A DNA stretch of 64,000 nt from Flammula alnicola (lineage: Eukaryota > Basidiomycota > Agaricomycetes > Agaricales > Strophariaceae): assembly GCA_015499995.1 (NCBI GenBank), contig JADNRV010000180.1, forward strand, positions 1 to 64,000, in the 5' to 3' direction. Positions 22,835 to 34,271 of the stretch are shown piece by piece. The translations under genes and the position numbers were made by a program. Numbering within the stretch: position 1 is the first letter of the stretch; every line of letters begins with the position of its first letter. The notes beneath the pieces were generated by a model. The model was not told where the DNA came from. It did not search any database and worked only from the letters and a program-made list of their open reading frames with translations.

Positions 22835-25131
22835 ATGGCCTACCAAGTGTCAGTCTCACTGCTTGCAACTGTAGGAGTCTATGGTCTCTACAAACTCGCC
22901 AAATTCATCTATGATCAAAGGACTTCACCTTTGCGTGTTCTTCCCGGTCCTCCGAGTCCCAGCCTTATATTCGGGAATATGAAGGAGATCGGGGAAGCTG
23001 TGAGTGCTGTTATCTATCGGTTTGATGATGTGCATGCTAACTTGCTAACTTGCAATCTTGCAGGAAAACTCAGTGCTCCATGAGAAGTGGGTTGAGCAGT
23101 ATGGTTCAACTATCAAATACAAGTCTTTTGTTGGTGTGAGTGTCTCCCACGGTCTATTTCGATCAAATTGGCTTATGTGTTGCGCAGCTGAACCGTCTAT
23201 ATACCATCGATACGAAGGCTTTAAATCACGTATTGATGAACTATTATATCTACCAGAGGCCCGAAGTAGCTCGCTACAATCTCAGCAGAATTTTGGGTAA
23301 TGGGGTTTTGGTTGTTGAGGAAGATAAACACAAACAGCAGGTGAGTAGTTCGCCCTTGGTTCGGCCTAAACATACAAGGAGCATTAAGCTGATCAACATA
23401 TGACTTATAGCGGAGGATCATGGTGATTTTTATGATTCTACAAGGATGTTGAACTCTAGCTGAGACCTATCTCCAGAACCCTGCGTTTGGTGCAGCTCAA
23501 ATCCGAGAGTTGACTGAAATCTTTGTCGAGAAGTCTATACAGGTATTTTTCGCCCACGTATGAATGGCTATGACGGTATCCGACAATCATATGCCACAGC
23601 TTCGAGACCTGTGGGAAGAAGAATGCATCAAGGAAGGAATGAATGGTCGCGTTGAAATTCTTTCTTGGCTCAGTAAAATGACTCTCGATGTCATTGGATT
23701 AGCAGGTACGAATTTCGGTTACTCAAAATGCCAACAATGCTGAATCTTCATGCAGGGTTTAATTACACGTTCGATGCATTGTCCGGTGAAAAGAATGAGC
23801 TCAATGAGGCATTTTCGACTATCTTCCGATCTGGAACGAACATATCGCTCATTCCAATCATCAGAGGAATGTTTCCCGCTCTCCGTTTCCTCGTATGTTG
23901 GTTCACGTGTATTGTCAACCACCTGTTAATTCGCCTCGAATTATGTTTAGCCAGATGAAAGAGATGCTGGCACCAAACTTGCTGCCGAAAGCATGGACCG
24001 CATTGGGAACCAGTTGTTGAGCGACAGCAAGGCTGCCGCCATGGACAACAAAACATCTTGGACAAGGCGTGATCTCCTTTCTCTGCTCGTCAGAGCGAAT
24101 ACGTCCACAGACCTACCACCTAGTCAACGTATGGCAGATAAAGATGTTTTAGCTCGTGGGTTCTTATTTTCACACTCTTATGCTCCGAGCTTATACTGAC
24201 GTGTGAGGATAGAGGTGCCAACATTCTTGGTCGCTGGACACGAGACGACAAGGTTCGTGAAATAACTCTAAATGTTTACACAATTGCTAAATTGATTTAA
24301 ACAGTACCGGGACAACATGGGCGTTGTTCGCCCTGACCCAAAACCTTGAAGCACAGACCAAGCTTCGAAATGAACTCCTCGCGGTCGGCACAGACAACCC
24401 TACGATGGATGAGTTGAACGCTCTGCCTCACTTGGATGCCGTCGTGCGAGAGACACTGCGTGTTCATGCCCCTGTGCCAGCAACATCACGCGTAGCCGTC
24501 CAAGACGATATTCTGCCATTGAGCGAGCCGATTACAGATAAATATGGAAACAAGTTAGACGCAATCAAGTGAGATATATTAATCTCATGGTCATTACTGA
24601 TCTTTCTGAACATAACCTTTATCTTCATAGGATCAGGAAAGGCGAAACCATCCTCATTCCTATTCTCGCTATGAACCGGGCGAAATTCATTTGGGGTGAA
24701 GATGCTTTGGAGTTCAAGTACGTTTCTTACCACTGCATGAGGATGTTACCAGCGCCTAATATATGCCTACCCTGCGAACAGACCAGAATGATGGGAAAAG
24801 ATTCCGGAGGCTGCGACTACGATTCCTGGCGTCTGGGGAAACATGATGACTTTCCTTGGTGGACCCCGTGCTTGTATCGGATATCGTTTCTCTCTTGTCG
24901 AGTACGTTCTCATCTTATTTTATCGTCCTACCTCAAATATTGATTGGCCATGTGGCGTAAAGGATGAAGGCCTTGCTGTTCACCCTTGTCAGGGCATTCG
25001 AGTTCGAGCTGGCGGTGCCCTCCAGTGATATCATGAAAAAGTCGTTCCTTGTCCAACGACCTCTTTTGAAATCAGACCCGCAAGGTGGTAACCAGATGCC
25101 TTTGATACTCAAGCCCGTTAATCGTGCTTAA
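22835..25131 (+). pseudogene. cytochrome P450 (copy 2, nonsense in PERW motif)
   Basis: Paralogue of the gene at 19710 with the same exon plan: anchor [20 protein letters not shown], hinge [44 protein letters not shown] and [13 protein letters not shown]. In the exon that should read PERWEKIP the Arg codon CGA of copy 1 is TGA here (24789-24791). The downstream haem loop [13 protein letters not shown] and C-terminus remain open in the normal frame, and the stop otherwise ends at 25129-25131. A protein ending at this stop would lack the Cys ligand and could not bind haem normally. Moving the acceptor a few bases does not rescue the frame. Everything else looks selected for, so the mutation is recent, or is a sequence error or allele. 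If expressed as intact, it would be a functional sister enzyme. Confidence 0.8.
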
Positions 25132-25539
25132 ATTTCTGTTCGCTTAGAGCTGATCAAGTCTTCTTTCTTTCTTTCTTTCTTTCTTTCTTACTTACTCATG
25201 CTATTTATCTGAGTGAACAAGTAATGATTGGGGACTAAGTATCAGTATTTATGCCGTTACGCCTCTTTTTTGCCTTCATTGGGCATTTTTCGAGTGCACG
25301 TATCTTTGACCGAGTGTATCGTATGTGAAGAATCCTTCATTAAATTATTTAATAATCCCAGGCAGGCCTGCGGAAGCCTGCCGCATATTCCACCAATAAC
25401 TGGCCACTGTATCATATATGCACCACTGCCATTCCACTCGAAATGCGTGCACGTGCCATGGACCTAAAAGGGGCCCAGTGTAATTTAAATTACTTGGCTT
25501 CACCCAACTTCCAAGCCCACTAGCATTTCGCATCCTCCC
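25132..25539. other. intergenic with TTTC microsatellite
   Basis: This is the 3' flank of P450 copy 2 and the promoter of the BTB gene. It contains the TTTC tract at 25161-25190 and no gene. Confidence 0.5.
25161..25190. repeat. TTTC microsatellite
   Basis: About seven TTTC units in a row, 30 bases, just downstream of the duplicated P450 block. Confidence 0.9.
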
Positions 25540-26674
25540 ATGACAGGAAAAAACCCAGACGTTCCAACAGCAAAGCGTCAACGCACGGATTCCCTTGATG
25601 GCGACCTCCAAGATGAAGTGGCCAGTCCGACGCGCTCTGACAATTTCTGGATCTTCGACGGAAATGTCATTCTGCAGGCCCAAGAAACACAATTTCGTGT
25701 CCATCGCGGCGTTATCTCTCGCCATTCACGTGTTTTCGAAGACATGTTCTCTGTTCCCCAACCAATAGATGAGCCTCTGATAGAAGGCTGCCCTGTCATA
25801 CATCTCACGGATCCCCGGATGATTGGCACAATCTTTTGACGTTGCTTTATGATACAAAGTGAGTAACCGATGTCGCAGGTCTAAGTGCTTATTGAAAGCT
25901 TGCATATGCTGTCTAGCTTTCACACCGTCGGTCGCGAACCGTTCTCAATGCCCATGATAGCGTCCATGCTTCGCTTAGGCCAGAAGTACGACCTTGAACG
26001 ATTTCGAAATGCAGCTCTGGGACGTTTGAAGTTCCATGTACCCACCGAGCTTTCACGCTGTGAATCACTGTTCACTGGCGAAAAATTAGGTACCGCAATC
26101 ACCAAAGGATATGAATTCGACATCTTGGCCATTGCACTGGAATTAGGGCTCAAATCCATTCTTCCGGTAGCATATTACCAATGTCTCACAAACTATACCT
26201 TGGTAATTATTCGTGTCTTTAAATGGAAAATGTATCATTCCTGACTTACAAGTTTGTCTTTCTTATAAGGAATCTCTCCTTTATGGGATACTACGGCCAG
26301 ATGGATCCAAGGTGCATCTTTCGCAGGCTACACTAGCCACGCTTTTGATTGGTCGAGAAAACATCATCAACAATCTTTTCCTCCATACCTTTCATTTCTT
26401 AAAGGGCGATCCCAAATTCTTTCCCTGTGCCACCTGTTCTAGCCGAGACGTTTGTTCGGTCGCTCGAAGCAGGTACTATGAAACCCTTTCGTTGAATATC
26501 AAACTCGACGCCGCCCTTTCTGGCGATATTGATAGGCATATCAAGGGTTTCTGCAAATATTGCTCCTCTTCGGCGAGCACTCATTGGTACAGCGGTCGGG
26601 AACGTCTATGGAAATCACTCCCGACATATTTTGGGCTCCCGGAATGGGAAAATCTCAAGGACTCGGAGATGTGA
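25540..26674 (+). CDS. BTB/POZ-domain protein with apparent frameshift
   Basis: Mushroom-type BTB protein. A basic, acidic N-terminus with AKRQRTDSLDG leads into the BTB fold: NFWIFDGNVILQAQETQFRV, HRGVISRHSRVFEDMF and CPVIHLTD. At about 25810-25813, in a run of four C, the frame breaks (the uncorrected frame stops 24 bases later). With one extra C the sequence continues PPDDWHNLLTLLYDT, the expected BTB strand and helix. An intron (donor GTGAGT at about 25859) then leads in phase to FHTVGREPFSMPMIASML and GQKYDLERFRNAAL. A second intron near 26203-26269 precedes ESLLYGILRPDG and a C-terminal half with paired Cys (FPCATCSSRDVC, CKYCSSS). It ends NLKDSEM. BTB proteins mediate dimerisation or bind Cul3. 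The role here is unknown. The break may be an assembly error or a young null. Confidence 0.75.
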
Positions 26675-27572
26675 TAACCCCTCTATCAAGTGACCCGGTA
26701 TGACTCTCCTTTGCATTCTTTCTTCTAAAATAAATCTTGATATTCCATGTCATCGTCCCTTCTTGAAATCGCTTCTTGAAATCGACGTCCGACCAGTTTA
26801 CTGATCCGTTGATTTCTCCGTAATAGGATTACAATATCATTCATTCATTGTTCTCTTGGTACAACGTCAGGCCTCAGGCTTTAGGACTCATGATGTTCAC
26901 TTGTTCGGTAAACAGCCTCGAATCACCCACCTCAAATAACCGACCTCTTTCACACCTTCTGGAACACCTTTTCGAGATCTGTGGAGAGTCTATACTCCTC
27001 GTGACTCCCTGAAACGGACTCTCTGCCTTTATTTATCAGCGAGTGTCTTGCCCCATTTCCACCCCTCTCGTCCTTGGCTTGTCGCGCAGAAAGCCACGAT
27101 GATTTATTCCGTGATGCTCGCTTTGTTGTCTTTTCCTATCAAGGTAAGCTCCGTCAAAGCGTCCCGGATGACAGATCGCAGGCTGATTGCAGTGTCTACT
27201 TATTAGATTCCGGACCATGTTAGTCTTGCTCAGAATTATGTATTGAATATACGCTCAATTCCGAGAATAACGGGGCCATCCAATAGAAATGATTCCGGCG
27301 AAGCAACCAATCTTACCTGATGGTAACCAAATCGAGGACTCGACATTCGGAGACGTGCTCAAATTGAACTCTTTTTACCAAATGAAGAAATTACTGTGGG
27401 CGTTGCCACACCTTATGCACATGTTTATGTTGTCTCGCCAGGAGGAAACCACGTGTATGCTGATGGTCGAAACCTGATATAAGTGGCGCTTGCAATCCCA
27501 TCTCTCCCCGTTTTCGCATGCCGGCTGTTAAGAATACTCGTGAGTTAAGAATTAACGCGTTCAACATGCTCA
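26675..27572. other. intergenic, no firm gene
   Basis: Short coding-like bits around 27200-27480 change frame twice and have no start or recognised motif. They may be a decayed gene, but this cannot be supported. Confidence 0.35.
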
Positions 27573-29098
27573 ATGTCTGACGGTCTTCCTTCTCAAGCGA
27601 AAGAGATGCTTCGTCGTCTCTTCGTTCCGACCACGACCGAGTCATACAAACAAGACGATGTTCGTCAATTGCAAGCAACATTTCGTTTTGATTCGTTTAT
27701 TGATTTGATCACAAAATACCAGGAACAATATCGCATCGAACACGAACCAGCCATACAGGCTCTAAGGGACGATCTCGAGACAGTCGAAGAAGTGGTGGGT
27801 ACACTTTGCGCACTGTTCCCGGAGTTGTCATGTTATAACTGGTCTATCGGCAGATGACATTGGTGCGCAGTACTCGATCCACGATCCTTAGAAGCCTGCA
27901 TTCCGCTTTGAGTGCGCCAACTGTAGGTTCTCTTACTAAATTGCATCTACGGAGCGACCTTAATAATTGATGGCAGGATGCTCAAGTGGTCGAATCAAAA
28001 GATTGGAAAGACATTCGAAACCCATTACGACACCAGTCATTCTCATCAGAGTTATCAATGACTCAGACTCATTGTGAACGACCATTGCCATACGATGAAT
28101 TTCTCCTTGGCGACCTCTGTGGAACCATTAAGGAGACGAAGCTATTGCGATCTTATGTGAGTAACCATATGGCCCCTATCAAATCACACCCAGATATATG
28201 TCTTACCACGTAGGTGCCTTGAATTTATATCCTCTCATATAGGCCAACGAATTAGAGAAATCTATCGACCAATACCAATACTTGGTGAACACTCAGGCTA
28301 CAGCCGATCGCACGGGCTATCGCGAACTTCGCGATTGGGCCAAGGTTTGCTAATAACTCTAGCATCTCATGAAAACCAATTGAGACTAACACTCAACGTC
28401 TCTGATTGATACAGGGTATGCTGCAGATGTTCGAGTACCTCATGACAATCTTAATCAGTATTTCGACAGTCGGAGCCGGTTTGGTGTATGCAACAATCTT
28501 TAGGTAACGTACCATACACATTACAAAACGCTTGATTTCTCAAATCCTTTGCGTCTTCTCTAGTGCTTCCCGTGGAAACATCGGTTTTATGTGTTTGACA
28601 TTTCCTCTATTCACGGTCGGATTTCTGGTACCTGTTACAGCTCAAATATCTCTCAGATGGGCTTCAAACCTCCCAAACCCCGTGCAATTTGCAAGTCAGA
28701 TATTTTGGAAGTACATCATCATGTGAGTTCAATGATTTCCTTATTGTCTGGATCATAATGGCACGAAGCCTAAGCTAGATCTGAACACTTTGATTCCCAG
28801 CGTCTTTATGACCTTCGCGGTGATCGCCGTTTTGACGGCTCTCGTCGTGTTGAACATCACAATTTTCTTTCTGGAACCCATTCCTGCGGCCGACTCGCTC
28901 AGCATGCCAGAAATCTCTTCAGGCGCAATTTCTATTCCAGGAATCGTGGCCTTTGCTTTTTCAGGCTCGGTATTCTTCATCTTATTTGGCGCGTTCGCGC
29001 TCTCAGTGTTTGCGAAAGGTCTCAAGGCAGTCATTAGCCCCTGGTACGCCTCTCCTGCGAAGAGGTTGAACAACCTGGAGAGCTTCAAACACATCTAA
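27573..29098 (+). CDS. hypothetical four-helix membrane protein
   Basis: Unrecognised protein. The ATG at 27573 opens a hydrophilic N-terminal half with helical, probably coiled-coil stretches (ALRDDLETVEEV, ANELEKSIDQYQYLVNTQ). Exons join in phase through introns near 27796-27853, 27925-27976, 28158-28243, 28346-28413, 28505-28561 and 28722-28800. Four hydrophobic helices follow: YLMTILISISTVGAGLVYA, MCLTFPLFTVGFLVPVTA, VFMTFAVIAVLTALVVLNIT and IVAFAFSGSVFFILFGAFAL. The short C-terminal tail ends LESFKHI. Several mushroom families of unknown function share this layout of soluble N-half and helical C-half. No catalytic motif is visible and location in an internal membrane is a guess. Confidence 0.65.
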
Positions 29099-29449
29099 GA
29101 ATGATGTTGCCGTGCCGTGCCGCCTGCTAAGTGTGCAGAGGACATTCTCCTACGTTTGACGTAACAAATTATATCTAATACCTCGTTAGTAATTGTAGAT
29201 TTTATCTGGAACTCATCTGATTACAAGATAAGTACTCGATATTCGTTACCCTCGTACCTGCCGCCTTTCTTTACGGGCTAACACCCGCCGGACCAAAGTC
29301 ATGGGTAACAGGTTTTCAAACCCCCGGTAGGTCCTTTATTTATAGACTGTGTAGAGAAGAACCAGGATAAGTTGGCAAAAAACTTGTCTTGAATCGTCAC
29401 TTTCACGGTGATGCCTTGATGGTCTAAGCGCCGAAAGCGATAAAAATGA

Positions 29450-29550
29450 TGGACCCTGTGGGGATTGAACCCACGACCTCACGCAGTCAAGATCGGATCA
29501 CATGACGCTTACGTAATACACATCTTGCATTACCTCTGCGCTAAGTGCGA
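29450..29550 (-). tRNA. tRNA-like sequence, probably degenerate
   Basis: On the minus strand a box A word (TAGCGCAGAGG) is followed by a box B/T-arm (GTGGG TTCAATC CCCAC, perfect 5-bp stem), then AGGGTCC and an A in the discriminator place. The D-stem pairs three of four bases. The acceptor stem pairs only about four of seven, and the anticodon arm is not clear because extra sequence (intron or insertion) lies between. AAGAT and ATCTT could pair, but U33 and the anticodon are then doubtful. No amino acid can be assigned. Confidence 0.3.
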
Positions 29551-29665
29551 TTGCGCGGCAAAAAGTGATTTCGCAATTGCGCCGCAGCAAGAAATACACT
29601 GTGATTATGTTTTGACTGCGCGATTGCGCGGCGAAAAGGATTGTTGATTTCGATTGCATGGCAAG
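29549..29665. repeat. short GC repeats next to tRNA-like element
   Basis: GATTGCGCGGC followed by an A-rich word and GATT occurs at 29549 and 29622, with a weaker form (GATTGCATGGC) at 29652. Between them lies the inverted form around CGCAATTGCGCCGC (29572-29585). Confidence 0.6.
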
Positions 29666-29804
29666 TGAATAATAAATACAGATAAATAATGCAAAATCAA
29701 AAACAAATTTTTACCCTTTCTGTGTGGCCTGTAACTGCGTAAATCATCGGCATTCAAATTCTATTGCAAAAGCAAGTACAGGACAGGTAAACCCAAGGTT
29801 TCAA

Positions 29805-32800
29805 CTACAACCCGCATTCGGGATGATCCTCCAACCACCTTCTCATAAAGTTTTGCATTGCAAGGGCAGGTCCTGGTTTGATGTTGATGCCGATCTCGGG
29901 AAAGAAAGTCACCTTTGCCGTGACGCAGAGTGGAATTGTCATCTCGCACTCGACGAGCTGATCAATCCACTGCGGCGAGATCTTCTGGCCAGCAGGGTCG
30001 AAGGCAGTGATGCATGCGCGTAATTGCATGCTGGCATGCTGGCATTCGTGGCTGATCTCACTGGCAGCAGAAGGGATTGTCGAAGAAGACGACAGCGAGA
30101 CCGACGGAGGCGGTGGACGCAACGAGGATTGAGAAGTGGACGACTCAGGGGCGGAGGAATTGGCGGTTGAGGACTTGGCGGCAGTAGAAAACTTGGTGAG
30201 GGTCTTGCGAAAATAGGTCGCGGCATTCTCAATCCGATACTTTCGCCGGTACTCATAAAGGTTTGCCGTCGGGAAGGGTTCGCCTTTGAGATCGGAGACC
30301 AATTCAGCGTCGTACGTGTAACGGAATTCTTTTGCGAGGATATAGCAATCAGGAGTATGGGTGTGATCAAAACGACAGTCAATCAGGATGTACTTGTGCT
30401 CGGCGTGTAGATGTTCAATCATTTCCTTTGTTTTCATCCTAGGTATAAGGTAATGAGAATAGATGATGAGAGGTATAAAAGCTTCAAACACACTGGTGTG
30501 AAGGATCACACCCTCCAAAGCCGCAATGAAAGTTACGGTCATAGTCAATGCCATAATATCCCTTGCTCCAATGCGACATCATATGTTCATATATTTTGTG
30601 CACCGCCTGGAACATACTGGTGGAACAAGCACATGAAATGAGGGGACGCCATGAAATAATGAGCTACGTACGTGAGTCGGGGATCATGAAACTTTTTTTC
30701 TTGATTGACTGCATCAGGCTCCTCGTCGTTGGCTTGGAAGAGACAAATAGGACAAAAATAACGTGTCATTCCACTACGAGCAGTGGCGACACGGGTCTTG
30801 ATGCTCAAGGACAATGGGCCACTAAAGGGACTGTGAGGGGTGGTATTAAGAAGTCAAGTAGTAGGACAACGTACATGTTGTCCTTAGCCCTGGTCCTGCG
30901 TTTCCTGCACCAATGCCTTTAGTATGTGATGGAAGATTAAGGCATAGGACTAACGGCTTCTTCGAAGATCCTGCTCCTGTATCCATTTCATTGTCTTCTT
31001 TGTCCCCTCGACCGTCAGTGTCTTCGTCACGATCTACATCGATGTCAAGGTTATCATCATCATCGAGGGTCTGATCGACGACGACCTCTGCGACGTCTTT
31101 GTCTTGCTGCTTGCAATGCGCAAGGAGTTTCTGATGACAGCGGTCTGCATGGGTCTCGAGGTCATGGAGTACGACATGGATTTCGTCGTCATCCATATCA
31201 GGCTCTACTGTGCGCAAGATATCCGTGCAGACAGGGCAGCGCCAGGAATAGCCGCGATTCATGTGTTTGGGTTCGCAGACCCAGAGATGCTGGCTGAAAT
31301 GGTTTTGGTGGTTCTTGTGTCGATCTTCATCATCCAGACTGGTGTCCGAAATACAAAAGTGACACTCTCCTCTGGCCTGCATTTCATCCAGCGCTTTCAT
31401 CCCAACAAACCGCATCAGGGTAAAGTGTCGTGGATTGTCAGGCTCATTGTCGATCAGCCTGATGAGAGGATTCGACTTGTTGCAGGTTTGGAGGACGGTC
31501 AGGACATGGCGATGTACGGAATCACGAGAAACAGCAGAGCTGCCAGAGTCCATGACATTGTCGAGGACATGTGATGCTGGATGGTTTGACACATGGCGAG
31601 TGGGAAGCGGGGGCAGGAAAGGTGTGGCTGCGCTCGTCGATGGCCGTGCAGTGTTGCTAATCCCGCGACGAGCGTTGTCGAGGACAGGTGATGCTGGATG
31701 GTTTGACACATGGCGAGTGGGAAGCGGGGGCGGGAAAGGTGTGGCTGCGCTCGTCGATGGCCGTGCAGTGTTGCTAATCCCGCGACGAGGGCGGTGCGCG
31801 AGAACTGGTTTAGGGGCAGGGCGGTCGATGTTTTGAAGATGAAGAGAGTTCGGCATACTAGCCCTGAGGGTCTAGGATAATTGTCAGTGACTGTGCATTA
31901 AACGAACAAGAAAAGTGCTTACTTGGTTCGCCACATGGGTGTACCTGACGAGAACATCTGACCATGCATCCAGAGCTGCTACGACCAACGGATGCTCCAA
32001 TTGCTGTCGAGGAAATAAATTAGCAAACAAAGAATGACAAGGGAATGGTCAACTTGCATGGTCTTCTACATCTTCAGACGTACAGCCAAACTTGGTTCTG
32101 ACCTCGAATTCTGCAACCTCGAGCACGTCCAAGAGTTGATACAGGATAGGATCCGTGCGCAGCTGTTCTTCGCTGACACTTGCAACCATGGGTGCCTTGG
32201 ATCTCTCCCATGCAACCGAGCCGCGAAGGTCTGTGATGGTTAGATCTTCCTCCGTGCCATGTCGAACAGCAGTGAGATCGAGAGCCCTGTGTGGGACCTG
32301 GTATGTGGATTTGCCGAGATGGCTCCCAATGCGGTGCCCCATAAGATATTTGAAATGATACTAGAAAGATGTTGAACAACGAGCGATGAATGAATAAGTG
32401 TGACGAACGCCTGGTATCTTTTCGGCCATCTCGCTTGCAAAGCCATAGCGAAGTGAGCGGAGGGAAAAGCCTTAATGATTGGTCAATATATGCGCAAAAA
32501 AAAAGAAGGAAAAGAAAGAAAGAAAGAAAAACACACCTTCCCAACCGATGAATCGTCGGAGCTTGGCGACCATGTGGCTCATCGCCGAAAGTGTCATGGG
32601 TCCTTTGCCGTCGTTAGATACCCAGATGGGCTTCTCAGCTGCACCGGGCTTGTACCCCAATTTGAAAGGAGTAGGTGGCAGATTTTTACGATCAGCGCTC
32701 AATGCCACAAGATCTTGCTCGAAAACTCCGGCAATGATCCCTTGCGCCTCTAACATGAGTGTAGCATCTGTGTGCATGGCATTCCGGTCGAGGTTTTTCA

Positions 32801-34080
32801 TAGAGGTACACATGCTGAGAAAGTATAATGAGCAGCGAACATGAGGGTGAGGGTAGAGCATACACTTCGCTGTCCTCAAAACGCATGCCTTTCATATATT
32901 TGAAGACAATGAAGGCATGAACAGAGAGTCCAAGGCCTTCACCCCAGCCGGTGACAACAAATTCAATATCCTGGGAAATGTATATTAGATGATGATCAAT
33001 GGAAACGGAAACAAATACTTACACCCCACTTCATGTACTGGTCAGTGCCTTCATAATGTCGAGCGACGACTATACTGCCTGGACGACAGCCATGGTCGAA
33101 GACAAAGGAGATGAAGCTGCCGACCTGGAGCCGCTAGCATAACGATGAGCAAGGTGGTGGTCACGAAAACAAGGCAGGATCTCACCATGAAGTTCGAAGT
33201 AATCATCAACCCATTGTTGCTGAGGGCGATGAAGATCTCCTCCAGGTCCTCTTTTCTAACCTTCGCTTTCTTCTGTTTCCTGGTACTGATGACGTGGTCG
33301 ATAAACGACCAGGTGTTGACGGCCTATAAGCCATGTCAGTATGGATGGGAAAAGGGGTTGCGAGAGAGAACTTGCGTTGCTCATCTGAGCTCTGGCTTCC
33401 CTGGTTGGGAGCAGGACCCCGGCCCTGGCGAACTGGGATGACAATGAGTAGGTATTTGGTATCACATAAAGGGATGGCATACCATTCCGTACATGCTCGA
33501 AAGGAACATGCGTGTGGTAGTGACTGACCAGCCTTTGACAACGTCCTTGAATGCCGACTGTCCCTCGGTGGCGACATGGTGAATGAATGACTTGAAGAAA
33601 TCAAGACTTGGGAAGGGGTGCGACATCTGGATGGTCTCGAGAGCGAGGTGTTCACTTTTGTAAGCGAGTATGCAGTATTCAATCCAGAGTCGTCGATAGT
33701 AATTGTATCGGTATTGGGTGTTGGGGCCGATTGGACGAAGGTGGACAATGTCGAAGGTCTTGACATTGACCATCAATGCTTCTGCGGTGCCAAACTTTCC
33801 CGCGAGTTCTTTGCCCAAGCGCCGCTTTTGCTTCTTGAATTGAGATTTAGACAATTTGAATTGCGCTGATGAAAGAAATGGCTTACCGAGCGGGGATTGA
33901 CTGTGATGGTTCCAGCAGGGGCAGGCCTCTTGTTCTCCTTGTTCTGAAGGGACGGACAGTCAGCGAATGGATTGGGAGAATGGGAGAAATTGCATACATG
34001 TTTGGGGGGGCATGGTGGTGGTTTGGGAAAGAAAGACGGGAGCGTGTCGCGTCGTCTTTTGAGTTGAGCTGAGTCATTGG
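29805..34080 (-). CDS. DUF3435-like tyrosine recombinase with zinc-finger tail
   Basis: Multi-exon gene encoding a tyrosine recombinase of the Crypton/captain type. Segments in order: SAQLKRRRDTLP and NKENKRPAPAGTITVNPRS (34070-33889), then KQKRRLGKELAGKFGTAEA with the core-binding part PNTQYRYNYYRRLWIEYC. SFISFVFDHGCRPGS (Arg I near 33085) leads to YMKWG and DIEFVVTGWGEG. Next come TLMLEAQGIIAGVFEQDL, FSLRSLRYGFASEMAE (second Arg near 32445), YLMGHRIGS (His) and KSTYQVP (Tyr near 32305). The GxRPGS, VFKYMKG and Leu-rich GVF blocks match my knowledge of DUF3435. The C-terminal part has a Pro-rich repeat, CHFC and CPVC fingers, an acidic stretch, then CPICLF spliced in phase to HLHAEH. It ends EDHPECGL. 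The exact first exon is unsure: no in-frame ATG was found near 34080. The gene at 34272 could be its 5' part. No terminal repeats were seen. Confidence 0.72.
31559..31792 (-). repeat. 117-bp in-frame tandem repeat (two units) inside recombinase gene
   Basis: Units 31559-31675 and 31676-31792 are near-identical. Each encodes 39 residues, including RRGISNTARPSTSAATPF and LPTRHVSNHPAS. The period is a multiple of three, so the reading frame is kept. Confidence 0.9.
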
Positions 34081-34271
34081 GGAGGATCCTTTGGAAGAGG
34101 TTGAGGATTTAGACGAGGGACAGCTGTGTACGCGTTGCAAAGTTGAGATCACGTGGCCCCAAAAATCGCGCACTCGCCCCGCAACCCGATGGGTCACCTA
34201 AGATCGACACTACTCGATCTCATAGCGTAGTCCGATTCTGCACAGAATGACATGATTTATAAAAAATATGC

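Larger units (their letters stand above)
18898..25131 (+). repeat. direct tandem duplication of about 3.1 kb carrying P450 genes
   Basis: Equivalent points in the 3' end of the P450 coding region occur at 18898, 21962 and 25102, giving units of 3064 and 3140 bases. Each unit runs from the last nine codons of one copy, through the spacer, to nearly the end of the next copy. Exon and intron order are the same in both full copies, and spacers align with many substitutions and small indels. Confidence 0.85.
29099..29804. other. intergenic with tRNA-like sequence and GC repeats
   Basis: This separates the membrane protein gene from the recombinase gene (convergent). It holds the tRNA-like element at 29450-29550 and the GCGCGGC repeats at 29549-29665, both listed separately. 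Confidence 0.5.

Noticed and set aside
26675..27572. Coding-like pieces such as YAHVYVVSPGGNHVYADG near 27410-27478
   Set aside because: The frame changes at least twice, there is no start codon and the family could not be recognised.
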